NCBI GenBank assembly: GCA_023957775.1
Contig: JAMLGR010000022.1
Span: 1-34,643 of the forward strand
From: Fimbriimonadaceae bacterium
GTDB taxonomy: Bacteria > Armatimonadota > Fimbriimonadia > Fimbriimonadales > Fimbriimonadaceae
Reading direction: 5' to 3'
Length of the DNA: 34,643 nt
Part shown: piece after piece, positions 1-7,899 of the stretch
Layout: every line of letters starts with the position of its first letter
Position numbering within the stretch: the stretch's first letter is position 1
Notes under the pieces: model-generated
What the model was told of the DNA's origin: nothing
The model's input: the letters and a program-made list of their open reading frames with translations, nothing else
The model's database searches: none
Translations under genes and position numbers: made by a program

Positions 1-32
1 GCAAGGCGACGAGCAAGCTCGCGCACTCCCAC
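1..32. repeat. Partial copy of the dispersed REP-like palindromic repeat
   Basis: The first 30 or so bases match the right arm of the repeat unit tandemly arrayed at 13895-14750 and seen again at 12018-12050 and 12171-12200. The core is GCGACGAGCAAGCTCGCGC, which contains the small palindrome GAGCAAGCTC. The copy is cut by the window edge, so its other arm is not visible. It lies just upstream of the first gene and is non-coding as far as can be seen. Confidence 0.8.
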
Positions 33-88
33 AAGGCGCTCGCGTCTACCATCGAATGCTGACGATGTACGCTAGCCCCGCAACCCCG

Positions 89-103
89 TACACTGGGCGT
101 ATG
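89..103 (+). promoter_or_regulatory. -10 element giving a leaderless start
   Basis: TACACT at 89-94 is followed by 6 nt and then the ATG at 101. A transcript starting about 7 nt after a -10 hexamer would begin on this ATG. No Shine-Dalgarno sequence is present. This decides the start at 101 over the in-frame ATGs at 56 and 65. No good -35 is visible. Confidence 0.6.
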
Positions 104-2815
104 GCACGCCTCTGGACCCTGACGCTGATGGCCTTCCTCGCCGCCATGGCGGGCGCGCAACTGTCCAAGCCCGAAAGAACGGCTCTCGAGCACGTCCTCT
201 ACCTGGGGAACATGGGGTTGTCCGACCTGGATTTCGAGAAGCGCATCTTCAGCCCTCCCATGCGGCCGGAGCTTGTGGATCTTGCCCTGGATCACCCCCT
301 GCAGGCGGCCGATGCTTTGATGGCACTTCACGCGGACTCCGGCAAGGGGGAGCTGTCCACGTTGCTGGACCTTGCCCGGCGCCGCATCTTGGGCGATGTG
401 CCCGACGTGCGCCCGCTGACGATCCAGCCGACTCCCATGAACGATCCCGGGCTTCCCGCGTCGTTGCGAGCGCCGATCGAACGACTGGCGCTCAACGTCG
501 CGCAGGCCAACGCGGACGTGCGCACGGCGTTGGAGAAACTGGACGCCGCCGAGCAGAGGTACCTGATCGAGAACCTGCCGGCATGGGCGACCGAGGAGCC
601 GAGCGTCAAGTTCGACTTTTCACCGAATCCCCGACCCGACCAGGCCAAGATTCTGGAGTTGGTGGGGCGCATCGACCTTCCGCTGATGCGCCGCGCGGCC
701 GTGATGCTCGCGAAGAGCGTCGAGGACGCCGCCCAGGCGCTGCGCGCCGTCGTGCGCGACGAGCCGCCTTTCACGGGCGTCGTCCGGTTCACGGCCTATG
801 GGCTCAAAGTCGTGCTCGGCGGAGTGGACGCCACGGTCCACACGGATCGAGACGCGATGCTCACGATCGATCTGGGCGGCAACGATCGGTACACGGGGCG
901 CCACGGCGCGGGCCCCGGATACGCGTCGGTGCTGCTCGATCTGTCGGGAGACGACGTGTACGACGTGCCGGATCTGAGCGTGGGGGCCGGGCTTCTCGGC
1001 ATCGGGCTCGCCTACGATCTGGGAGGCAACGACGGGTACCGCGGCAAGTCTCTGGCGTTCGGCGCGGGCCTCGCCGGCGTCGGCGCGTTGGTGGACGAGG
1101 CGGGCAGCGACACGTACTCCGCCTCGACCCTGGCGCTTGGTTATGGGCAACTTGGCGAGGGCATCTGCCTCGATATCAAGGGCAACGACGTCTACTCGGT
1201 CGCGCTCGGCGGGGAAGGGGCGGCCCGAACCGCGGGAGTCGGGTGGCTCGTCGACCGTGCGGGAAGCGATATGTATAGGGCCGGTGGCCTTATTCTGAAT
1301 GCTCCCCTGTTTGCAGACGTGTACTATTCGAACGCTCAGGGCTACGGCTCGGGATACCGTGAGGACACGGGCGGATTGGGAGGCGGCGTGGGTCTGCTGA
1401 CCGATCACGGAGGCGACGACGCCTACCTCGGGGAGACCTATTGCCAAGCGGCAAGCTACTGGTTTGCCATTGGATCCCTGTACGATTCGGGTGGCCACGA
1501 CACATACAGTGCGTACCACTATGCCCAGGCCAGCGCGATGCACGCGTGCGGGGCGTTCCTGTTCGACCTCGCCGGGGACGACGCGTACGCGGTGAAGGTC
1601 GGTGCGGCGCACGCGATCGGCCACGACTACGGCGTGGCGATGCTCCTCGACCGCGCGGGCAACGACGTGGTGGCGGGCCGGGACAGCCGACCCGGCACGG
1701 GCAACGCCAACGGCTTGGGTGTGTATCTGGACATGCAGGGCGACGACCGTTACTTCGGCCCGCCGGCGGCGGGCAACGGGGCTCGGGGTTCTGGCTCGTT
1801 GGGCGTGTTCGTCGACGCGACGGGATCGGACCGATACGCCGAGGGGTTGGAGGACGGGGCCGCGCGGGTCGGCGAGACGTGGGAGGTCGCGCTCGACGAG
1901 GAGGGCGTGGCCGTGTCGGGTGGCGGGCAGACTCCGGTGCCCACCCGCCCCTCGCCGACGCCGGGCTCTGCGCCTCTGGCGTCGCCCAACGAGCTGGAGG
2001 CCATCTACGAGAAGGCCACCCAGTGGGGCGTGGGTACGGCGCAGGAGGAGGTGGCCGACAATCTCGATCGCCTCGTCGCCATGGGGCAGCCCGCGCTGGA
2101 GTGGATGTTGCGGAACAAGCTGAAGGCCGCGACACGGCTGCACATCCGCGCGTTCGTCCACGTCGTCGGCGCGCTCGGCGGCACGGGTCGGTCGATGCTT
2201 GCCCCCTACGTCGCCGATGCGGACGACGACGTGGCCCGGGTGGCTCTGTCCGTCGCGATCGACGCGCACGCCACCGAAGCGGGGCAGTACCTGGGCCAGG
2301 CCTTGAATCGACCGGCGTTGGCCCGGTTGGCCGCTCGCGCCGCTGGAGCCTTGGGAGCGAAGGAAGCGTTGCCGGAACTGATGCCGCTCGCCGCCTCGAA
2401 GGATCGCTTTCTGGCGCTTGCGGCCGTCGTTTCCATGGCTCAGATCGGCGATGTCCAGGCGCTCGGGACGGGGCAGTTTCTCCTCACGTCTTCCGATCTG
2501 CCGATCCGGAAGGCCGCTGTGGGCCTCGTCGCCAAGTTCCCCCAGCAGGCGCTGACGATCGCAAAGACGCTGATCGAGGATCCCAACGAGAAGTCGGCGC
2601 GGACCGGTGTCGAGCTGCTCGCGGCCGTCGGTTCCCCCGAAGCGATGCAAGCCGCCGGCGCGGCGCTCTCGGATCCGCGACCCGGTGTGCGCGTCCAGGC
2701 GCTGCTCGCCGTGGACGGCCGCTGCCCCGGCGCTTTCCACCCCAAACTCGTCGAACTTCGATCCGATCCCAGCGAAGCCGTGCGCGCTGTCGCCAAAAGA
2801 ATCAAAGGCTCCTGA
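101..2815 (+). CDS. Secreted protein with 12 D-x-x-G-x-D-x-Y repeats and C-terminal HEAT-like repeats
   Basis: I do not recognise a named family. The 904-residue product begins with a signal peptide (MARLWTLTLMAFLAAMAGAQ), so it is exported. Residues 20-250 look helical. Residues about 255-585 hold twelve repeats of roughly 25-40 residues, each with a turn such as GGNDRYTG, SGDDVYDV, AGSDTYSA or QGDDRYFG, then a glycine-rich stretch (GAGLLGIGLAYD). The pattern recalls stacked beta-strand or calcium-binding repeats but is not the canonical RTX nonapeptide GGxGxDxxx. A Pro/Thr linker near 613-630 leads into alpha-helical Ala/Leu/Val-rich repeats resembling HEAT repeats, running to the C-terminus. 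The start at 101 was chosen because it opens the signal peptide and sits 6 nt after a -10 hexamer. A scaffold or surface role is a guess. A heptamer array follows 8 nt after the stop. Confidence 0.85.
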   Translation: MARLWTLTLMAFLAAMAGAQLSKPERTALEHVLYLGNMGLSDLDFEKRIFSPPMRPELVDLALDHPLQAADALMALHADSGKGELSTLLDLARRRILGDVPDVRPLTIQPTPMNDPGLPASLRAPIERLALNVAQANADVRTALEKLDAAEQRYLIENLPAWATEEPSVKFDFSPNPRPDQAKILELVGRIDLPLMRRAAVMLAKSVEDAAQALRAVVRDEPPFTGVVRFTAYGLKVVLGGVDATVHTDRDAMLTIDLGGNDRYTGRHGAGPGYASVLLDLSGDDVYDVPDLSVGAGLLGIGLAYDLGGNDGYRGKSLAFGAGLAGVGALVDEAGSDTYSASTLALGYGQLGEGICLDIKGNDVYSVALGGEGAARTAGVGWLVDRAGSDMYRAGGLILNAPLFADVYYSNAQGYGSGYREDTGGLGGGVGLLTDHGGDDAYLGETYCQAASYWFAIGSLYDSGGHDTYSAYHYAQASAMHACGAFLFDLAGDDAYAVKVGAAHAIGHDYGVAMLLDRAGNDVVAGRDSRPGTGNANGLGVYLDMQGDDRYFGPPAAGNGARGSGSLGVFVDATGSDRYAEGLEDGAARVGETWEVALDEEGVAVSGGGQTPVPTRPSPTPGSAPLASPNELEAIYEKATQWGVGTAQEEVADNLDRLVAMGQPALEWMLRNKLKAATRLHIRAFVHVVGALGGTGRSMLAPYVADADDDVARVALSVAIDAHATEAGQYLGQALNRPALARLAARAAGALGAKEALPELMPLAASKDRFLALAAVVSMAQIGDVQALGTGQFLLTSSDLPIRKAAVGLVAKFPQQALTIAKTLIEDPNEKSARTGVELLAAVGSPEAMQAAGAALSDPRPGVRVQALLAVDGRCPGAFHPKLVELRSDPSEAVRAVAKRIKGS

Positions 2816-2823
2816 CCAGAGCC

Positions 2824-2851
2824 GATTCCCGATTCCCGATTCCCGGTTCCC
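2824..2851. repeat. Heptamer array (GATTCCC x3 + GGTTCCC)
   Basis: Three perfect GATTCCC words and one variant lie in a strict 7-bp register, starting 8 nt after the stop of the preceding gene and ending just upstream of the carA -10 candidate TATCCT (2863-2868). This is a member of the GA-NNNN-C heptamer family found throughout the window. Confidence 0.9.
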
Positions 2852-2883
2852 CTCCCAAATGGTATCCTCAGCGCCGGCAAACG

Positions 2884-3987
2884 TTGACACGCACACTCAT
2901 CCTGAGCGACGGGACGGTGATCGAGGGAAAGCCACTCGGCGCCGTCGGCCAGACGACCGGCGAAGTCGTCTTCAATACCGGCATGACGGGCTATCAGGAG
3001 ATCCTGACGGACCCGAGCTACGCCGGGCAAATCGTCCTTTTCACCTATCCCTTGATCGGCAACTACGGCATCAACGCCGACGATTTCGAGTCCGACAGAC
3101 TCCAGCCGGCCGGGATCATCGTGCGGGAGGCCTGCGAGACGCCGTCCAACTGGCGTTCCGCCAAATCGCTCCACCAGCTCCTCGACGAGCGGGGCGTGGT
3201 CGGCATCCAAGGGGTGGACACGCGCGCGATCACCAAGCGCATCCGCAGCGGCGGCGTCACCATGGGCGTGATCACGAGCGGGTCTCCGGACGAAGCCCTC
3301 GCCAAACTCCGCGCCGCCCGTCCGTACGACGAATCGGATTTCGTGTCGAGCGTCACCACGCGCATCCCTTACGCGTGGGGCTATGCCGGCCGCGAGTCGA
3401 TCGAAGACCCGAGCACATCGTTCAAGCACCGGCTGGTGGTCCTCGATTGCGGCCTCAAATTCAACATTCTCCGCCGGTTCGCCGCGGCGGGATGTCGTTC
3501 GATCGTGCTGCCTGCGACGACCCCCGCCGATGAGGTTCTCGCATGGAATCCCGACGGCATCCTGCTCTCGCCGGGGCCGGGCGACCCCAGCCGCCTCGAG
3601 CCCGTCATCGAGACCGTGCGCCAGCTCTTGGGGAAGAAGCCGATCTTTGGAATCTGCCTGGGGAACCAGATGCTGTGCCACGCGATCGGAGGCAAGACGT
3701 TCAAGCTCAAATTCGGGCACCGAGGTTCCAACCACCCCGTGAAAGACCTGCGCACCGGAACGGTGACGATCACATCGCAAAACCACGGGTACGCCGTCGA
3801 CCCGGACTCGCTCGAGGGAACGGGCGCCCAGGTCACGCAGCTTAACCTCAACGACGGGACCGTCGAAGGCATCGAGGTGCCCGAGCTGCGCGCGAGCAGC
3901 ATCCAGTACCACCCCGAAGCGGCACCCGGACCCTGGGACAGCCGACCCTACTTCCACCACTTCGTGGAAGAGATGGCGCGCGGGTAG
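2884..3987 (+). CDS. carA: Carbamoyl-phosphate synthase small (glutaminase) subunit
   Basis: CarA hydrolyses glutamine and channels ammonia to the large subunit for carbamoyl phosphate, the precursor of pyrimidines and arginine. The 367-residue product has the usual length. The N-terminal half carries the CarA signature (LSDGTVIEG, GEVVFNTGMTGYQEILTDPSY, GVDTRAITK). The C-terminal half is a class I amidotransferase with the nucleophilic Cys at about residue 258 in GICLGNQMLCHAIGG and the His/Glu pair in YHPEAAPGPWDS. The start is a TTG at 2884, the only start that fits the family N-terminus (TTG-ACA-CGC-ACA-CTC). A possible -10 (TATCCT, 2863-2868) lies 15 nt upstream, implying a leader of only about 9 nt. 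The carB genes follow after an intervening GH97 gene on the same strand. Confidence 0.97.
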   Translation: MTRTLILSDGTVIEGKPLGAVGQTTGEVVFNTGMTGYQEILTDPSYAGQIVLFTYPLIGNYGINADDFESDRLQPAGIIVREACETPSNWRSAKSLHQLLDERGVVGIQGVDTRAITKRIRSGGVTMGVITSGSPDEALAKLRAARPYDESDFVSSVTTRIPYAWGYAGRESIEDPSTSFKHRLVVLDCGLKFNILRRFAAAGCRSIVLPATTPADEVLAWNPDGILLSPGPGDPSRLEPVIETVRQLLGKKPIFGICLGNQMLCHAIGGKTFKLKFGHRGSNHPVKDLRTGTVTITSQNHGYAVDPDSLEGTGAQVTQLNLNDGTVEGIEVPELRASSIQYHPEAAPGPWDSRPYFHHFVEEMARG

Positions 3988-3991
3988 GGGC

Positions 3992-4026
3992 GGGAATCGG
4001 GAGCCGGGAATCGGGAATCGGGAATC
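3992..4026. repeat. Heptamer array (GGGAATC x4, GGGAGCC x1)
   Basis: Five in-register 7-bp words start 4 nt after the carA stop. They fill nearly the whole carA-GH97 gap and end 12 nt before the GH97 -10 hexamer, so they occupy the place where a -35 would be. Confidence 0.9.
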
Positions 4027-4038
4027 GGTGGGAGACAG

Positions 4039-4053
4039 TAACATCGATCCATG
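4039..4053 (+). promoter_or_regulatory. -10 element giving a leaderless start
   Basis: TAACAT at 4039-4044, then 6 nt, then ATG at 4051. No Shine-Dalgarno is present. The arrangement predicts transcription starting on the start codon of the GH97 gene, so that gene probably has its own promoter although it lies between carA and carB. Confidence 0.6.
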
Positions 4054-6012
4054 GGCATCGAGTGGGCGTTGATTCTCCCCGCCTTGCTGGCCGCTGGCAC
4101 CTTCCCGGGCACCGAACTGGTCTCCCCGAACGGCAACCTCAAGGTCCGCGTGAACTTGCCGGAACAAGCCACGTGGTCGCTCGCCGTCGGAGGGAAGGAA
4201 CGCCTCGGGCCCTGCCGATTGAGCCTGACTGTCAAAGGCTTCGGCGACCTCTTCGCCGGTGCGCGCGTGTTGGATCAGCGGCGAAGGACGGTCGACGAGC
4301 GGATTCCCGTGCTCTTTGGGAAGGCCTCCGAAGCGCGCAATCACTTCGAAGAGCTTCGGCTCCAGTTGGCGGGCGCGGGCGGGATGCGGGTCGACGTCGT
4401 GTTTCGGTGCTTCGACGACGCCGTGGCGTTTCGCTACGAGATACCCGAGCAACGCGAGTGGTCCTCGGTGACCGTGGCCGATGAGCGCTCCACTTTTGGG
4501 GTCCTCGATCGGCCGACCGCGTACGTCCAGTACCTGGAGAACTTCACCACGTCCCACGAGCATCCGATCGCGGCCGTCGCGTCGGACGCGATTCAGGCGG
4601 ACACGCTGCTCGACACCCCGCTGACCCTGCAGTGGAGCGACGGGACGTGCCTCTCCATCACCGAGGCGGCCCTGAGGCACTACGCGGGCATGTCGCTGAT
4701 GCGCAGACCCGGGCGCGCCCCCTGCGAACTCGCGAGCGAGCTTTCGCCCCGTCCCGATGGCGACAAGGTCGTGCGCGCACTCCCGATGGCCTCGCCCTGG
4801 AGGGTGGCGCTCGCGGGCGCCTCCGCGCGGGCCCTGCTCGAATCCCAGACCCTCTACTGCCTGAACGACCCATCGGAGATTGGCGACACGTCTTGGATCC
4901 AGCCGGGAAAGATGACCTGGTCGTGGTGGAACGGCTACCTGTACGACGCGCACCCAACCCCGCCGATCCTCGGGCTGGAGATGCAGAAGAAGACGATCGA
5001 CTTCTGCGCGGACAACGGCATCCTCTACCACGACGTGGTCGCCGACGAACGGGACCAGCCGTGGTACCGGCAAGTCCGCCCAGGGCTTTTCCCGGGACCC
5101 GGAACCGACGTGACGCAGGTGCGCGCCGATTTGGACCTGCCCGCCGTGCTGGCCTACGCGAAATCGCGGGGGGTTCGCCTGTGGACCTGGGTGCACCAGG
5201 GCGCCCTGAGGGGCCGGGTGGAGGAGGCCTTCGCCGCGTTCGAGAAAATGGGCTGGAGCGGGATGATGGTCGATTTCTTCGATCGGGACGACCAGGAGAC
5301 CGTCGAGTACGCCGAATCGATCCTCAAAGCGGCCGCCAAGCACCACATCCTCATTCATTTCCACGGCATGTACAAGCCCACAGGCTGGCAGCGCACGTTC
5401 CCGAATCTGATGAACCACGAGGGTTCCCGCAACCTCGAATACATGAAGTGGGGCGACACGTGTCCGCCCGAGCACACGCTGCGGGTGGCGTTCACCCGAC
5501 TGGTCGCGGGTCCGATGGACTACCACCTCGGAGGGTTCCGCTCGGTCCGCCGGGATCAGTTCCAACCGCACAACGTGGGGCCGAACGTCTTGGGAACGCG
5601 TTGCTTCAACCTCGCGCTCTATGTGTGCATCGACAACCCGACGCCGATGGTTGCGGACTACGCCGCGGCCTACCTGGGCCAGCCTGGCTTCGAGTTCGTG
5701 AAGGACGTGCCGACCACCTGGGATGAAACCCGCGTGCTGGCCGCGGATATCGGCGACGTGCTGGTCATGGCCCGCCGCAAGGGCCGCGCCTGGTACCTGG
5801 GAGCGATCGGCGCCAACGGCCCGCACGACCTCGATCTCGACCTGGGGTTTCTTGGTCCGGGCTCGTTCCACCTCGATTCGTGGCGAGACGGACCCGACAC
5901 CCCCAACGACCCCAACACCCTCGTGCGCGAGTCCCGAACCGTGCAGGGAAGCGGGCGGCTGAAGGTGCATCTCGCACCCGACGGCGGCTTCGTGGCGAAG
6001 ATTTCGCCGTAG
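4051..6012 (+). CDS. Glycoside hydrolase family 97 protein (alpha-glucosidase/alpha-galactosidase type)
   Basis: The 653-residue product has a signal peptide (MGIEWALILPALLAAGTFPG), so it is exported. The N-terminal beta-sandwich has the GH97 start SPNGNLKVRVN and DDAVAFRYEIP. The central barrel has PGKMTWSWWNGYLYD, GMMVDFFDRDDQE near residue 406 and NLMNHEGSRNLEYMKWG. A small C-terminal beta domain follows. Family knowledge: GH97 contains both inverting alpha-glucosidases (SusB type, calcium-dependent, catalytic Glu) and retaining alpha-galactosidases with an Asp nucleophile. The VDFFD segment lies where the retaining nucleophile is expected, but I cannot settle the mechanism by eye. Its place between carA and carB has no obvious metabolic logic. 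It has its own -10 hexamer and is flanked by heptamer arrays on both sides, which suggests insertion or rearrangement in a formerly contiguous carAB. Confidence 0.9.
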   Translation: MGIEWALILPALLAAGTFPGTELVSPNGNLKVRVNLPEQATWSLAVGGKERLGPCRLSLTVKGFGDLFAGARVLDQRRRTVDERIPVLFGKASEARNHFEELRLQLAGAGGMRVDVVFRCFDDAVAFRYEIPEQREWSSVTVADERSTFGVLDRPTAYVQYLENFTTSHEHPIAAVASDAIQADTLLDTPLTLQWSDGTCLSITEAALRHYAGMSLMRRPGRAPCELASELSPRPDGDKVVRALPMASPWRVALAGASARALLESQTLYCLNDPSEIGDTSWIQPGKMTWSWWNGYLYDAHPTPPILGLEMQKKTIDFCADNGILYHDVVADERDQPWYRQVRPGLFPGPGTDVTQVRADLDLPAVLAYAKSRGVRLWTWVHQGALRGRVEEAFAAFEKMGWSGMMVDFFDRDDQETVEYAESILKAAAKHHILIHFHGMYKPTGWQRTFPNLMNHEGSRNLEYMKWGDTCPPEHTLRVAFTRLVAGPMDYHLGGFRSVRRDQFQPHNVGPNVLGTRCFNLALYVCIDNPTPMVADYAAAYLGQPGFEFVKDVPTTWDETRVLAADIGDVLVMARRKGRAWYLGAIGANGPHDLDLDLGFLGPGSFHLDSWRDGPDTPNDPNTLVRESRTVQGSGRLKVHLAPDGGFVAKISP

Positions 6013-6015
6013 GAC

Positions 6016-6043
6016 GACCGACGACAAACGACCAACGACCAGC
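6016..6043. repeat. Heptamer array of four different in-register words
   Basis: GACCGAC, GACAAAC, GACCAAC and GACCAGC follow one another without spacing, 3 nt after the GH97 stop. All share GA-NNNN-C but none is identical to its neighbour. This shows that the frame rather than one sequence is conserved. Confidence 0.88.
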
Positions 6044-6090
6044 CGAAGCATGCGCGCCCGCGCCCGCATCTGTCACAATCTCTCCTTGGA

Positions 6091-7812
6091 ATGAAGGTCC
6101 TCGTGATCGGCAGCGGCCCCATCGTCATCGGACAAGCCGCCGAGTTCGATTACGCAGGCACCCAGGCGTGTCGCGCGTTGCGGGAAGAGGGCCACGAAGT
6201 CGTCCTGATCAACAGCAACCCCGCGACGATCATGACGGACTGGGAAATCTCCGACGCGCTCTACATCGAGCCCCTGACCCCCGAGTTCTGCGAACGCGTG
6301 ATCGAGCGCGAGCGTCCCGACGCCCTCCTTCCAACCTTGGGCGGCCAGACCGGCCTCAACCTCGCCACACAACTGTCGGACCGGGGAACGCTCGACAAGT
6401 TCAACGTCAAAGTCCTGGGCACGCCGCTCACCGCGATCAAGAAGGCGGAGGATCGAGAGCTGTTCCGCGCGCTGATGCGGGAGATCCGGGAGCCGGTGCC
6501 GGAGAGCTTCATCGTCGAGACGCCCGAGCAGCTCGAAGCGATCCTGCCGGTGATGGTCCCCGACGGCGACGGACGCGAGATCGAATTCCCCTACCCGCGC
6601 ATCGTCCGCCCGGCGTTCACCTTGGGCGGCACGGGCGGCGGCATCGCCAACACTCCCGAGGAGCTTTGGGAGATCGGCTTGAAGGGCCTGCAGCTCTCGA
6701 TGCGGAGCCAATTGATGGTGGAGCGCTCGCTCTTGGGGTGGAAAGAGGTCGAGTACGAGGTGATGCGCGACGGCGCGGGCAACGTGATCACCGTCTGCAA
6801 CATGGAGAACCTCGACCCGATGGGCGTCCACACCGGCGACTCCATCGTCGTCGCTCCCAGCCAGACCCTGAGCGACATCGAGTACCACATGTTGCGCACC
6901 GCGAGCCTGAAGATCATCTCCGCGCTCGGCATCGAAGGCGGCTGCAACGTGCAGCTCGCGGTGAACCCCGACTCTTTCGACTACTACATCATCGAAGTGA
7001 ACCCGCGCGTGTCGCGCTCCTCGGCCCTGGCGAGCAAGGCCACGGGCTATCCCATCGCCCGGGTCGCGGCGAAGATCGCCTCGGGCAAAACGCTCGACGA
7101 GATCGCCAACCAGGTCACGGGGACGACCCAGGCGTGCTTCGAGCCCGCGCTCGACTACTGCGTCGTGAAGATTCCGCGATGGCCTTTCGACAAGTTCACC
7201 ACGGGCGATCGTTCGCTGTTCACCCAGATGAAGGCGACCGGCGAAGTGATGGCGATCGATCGCACGTTCGAGTCGGCCCTGCTGAAGGCGATCCGCGGCC
7301 TCGAAGTGCGTTCGAAGGACCTCCGGCACGTTCGGTTCCAGGGAGGGCCCGAGGCCGAGCCGATGACCGACGAAGCCCTGCGCGCGGCGATCCAGAAGCC
7401 CACGGACGAACGCCTGTGGGCGCTTGCGGAAGGGCTGCGGCGCGGATGGGGCATTGCCGAGGTCCATCGCCTGAGCCGGGTCGACAACTGGTTCCTCGAG
7501 AAGATCTGGAATCTGGTGGCGCTGGAGATGCGCATGGTCCGCGCCGGCACGACGCGCAGCGCGCGGGGCCGCCAGGGAATCGAGGTTTCGAACCTGGTCT
7601 ACGACGCGTTTCTCCTGGGTTTCTCCTCGCCCACGATTCTCTCCCTGCTCGGGGCCGCGACCCAAGACGCGTTCGGCGAGTTTGTGAGGAAGGAGGTCGA
7701 TCGCCTGAAGGTGCAACCGGTGTTCAAGATGGTCGACACGTGCGCGGGCGAGTTCGAGTCGAAGACCCCTTACTACTACGGCACCTTCGAGGAGGAAGAC
7801 GATGTGGTTTGA
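6091..7812 (+). CDS. carB1: Carbamoyl-phosphate synthase large subunit, N-terminal half
   Basis: This half makes carboxyphosphate and then carbamate from bicarbonate, ATP and ammonia. The 573 residues correspond to the first ATP-grasp unit plus the oligomerisation domain of a normal CarB of about 1,070 residues. Visible motifs are [24 protein letters not shown] (pre-ATP-grasp), [33 protein letters not shown], the ATP-grasp segment ending [22 protein letters not shown], and the helical linker domain from about residue 400. It ends with a natural stop at the domain boundary. The partner half starts 87 bp downstream on the same strand. CACAAT (6074-6079) is a weak -10 candidate 11 nt before the ATG. 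Split CarB is known in some archaea and in Aquifex-type bacteria, so this need not be a broken gene. Confidence 0.95.
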   Translation: MKVLVIGSGPIVIGQAAEFDYAGTQACRALREEGHEVVLINSNPATIMTDWEISDALYIEPLTPEFCERVIERERPDALLPTLGGQTGLNLATQLSDRGTLDKFNVKVLGTPLTAIKKAEDRELFRALMREIREPVPESFIVETPEQLEAILPVMVPDGDGREIEFPYPRIVRPAFTLGGTGGGIANTPEELWEIGLKGLQLSMRSQLMVERSLLGWKEVEYEVMRDGAGNVITVCNMENLDPMGVHTGDSIVVAPSQTLSDIEYHMLRTASLKIISALGIEGGCNVQLAVNPDSFDYYIIEVNPRVSRSSALASKATGYPIARVAAKIASGKTLDEIANQVTGTTQACFEPALDYCVVKIPRWPFDKFTTGDRSLFTQMKATGEVMAIDRTFESALLKAIRGLEVRSKDLRHVRFQGGPEAEPMTDEALRAAIQKPTDERLWALAEGLRRGWGIAEVHRLSRVDNWFLEKIWNLVALEMRMVRAGTTRSARGRQGIEVSNLVYDAFLLGFSSPTILSLLGAATQDAFGEFVRKEVDRLKVQPVFKMVDTCAGEFESKTPYYYGTFEEEDDVV

Positions 7813-7815
7813 AGG

Positions 7816-7843
7816 GTTTGTGGTTTGTGGTTTGTGGTTTGTG
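7816..7843. repeat. Heptamer array (GTTTGTG x4)
   Basis: Four identical 7-bp words begin 3 nt after the carB1 stop, inside the carB1-carB2 gap. The word fits the frame G-NNNN-T with G instead of C in the last place. Its reverse complement CACAAAC recurs after the biotin carboxylase stop near 17993. Confidence 0.9.
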
Positions 7844-7844
7844 G

Positions 7845-7897
7845 GGGAGGATTCCCCTTGCCCTTCCGGGGGAGAGGGGGCAGGGGGTGAGGGGCTC
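7845..7897. repeat. G/C-rich intergenic repeat in the carB gap
   Basis: This G-rich stretch pairs a CCCCTTGCCC-type arm with a GGGGGCAGGGG-type arm around a CCTTCCGGGGG core, so it can fold on itself. The translated string GERGQGVRG, produced by such sequences, appears in spurious ORFs of many bacteria; that recollection was not checked here. Its right end supplies the purine-rich run GAGGGG (7889-7894), 5 nt before the carB2 ATG, which can act as its ribosome binding site. Confidence 0.55.
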
Positions 7898-7899
7898 CG

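Noticed and set aside
620-2896. Antisense ORF opposite the first gene
   Set aside because: The plus strand has a signal peptide and regular repeats, while the minus-strand translation is low-complexity Arg/Val/His-rich sequence.
2440-6069. Antisense ORF of about 1,200 codons opposite carA and the GH97 gene
   Set aside because: It is a shadow of GC-rich codon use. It reads through the well-identified CarA and GH97 genes and shows no domain of its own.
7813-7899. carB split as a sequencing frameshift
   Set aside because: The halves are separated by 87 non-coding bases with their own repeat content, each half ends at a domain boundary, and carB2 has its own start signal.
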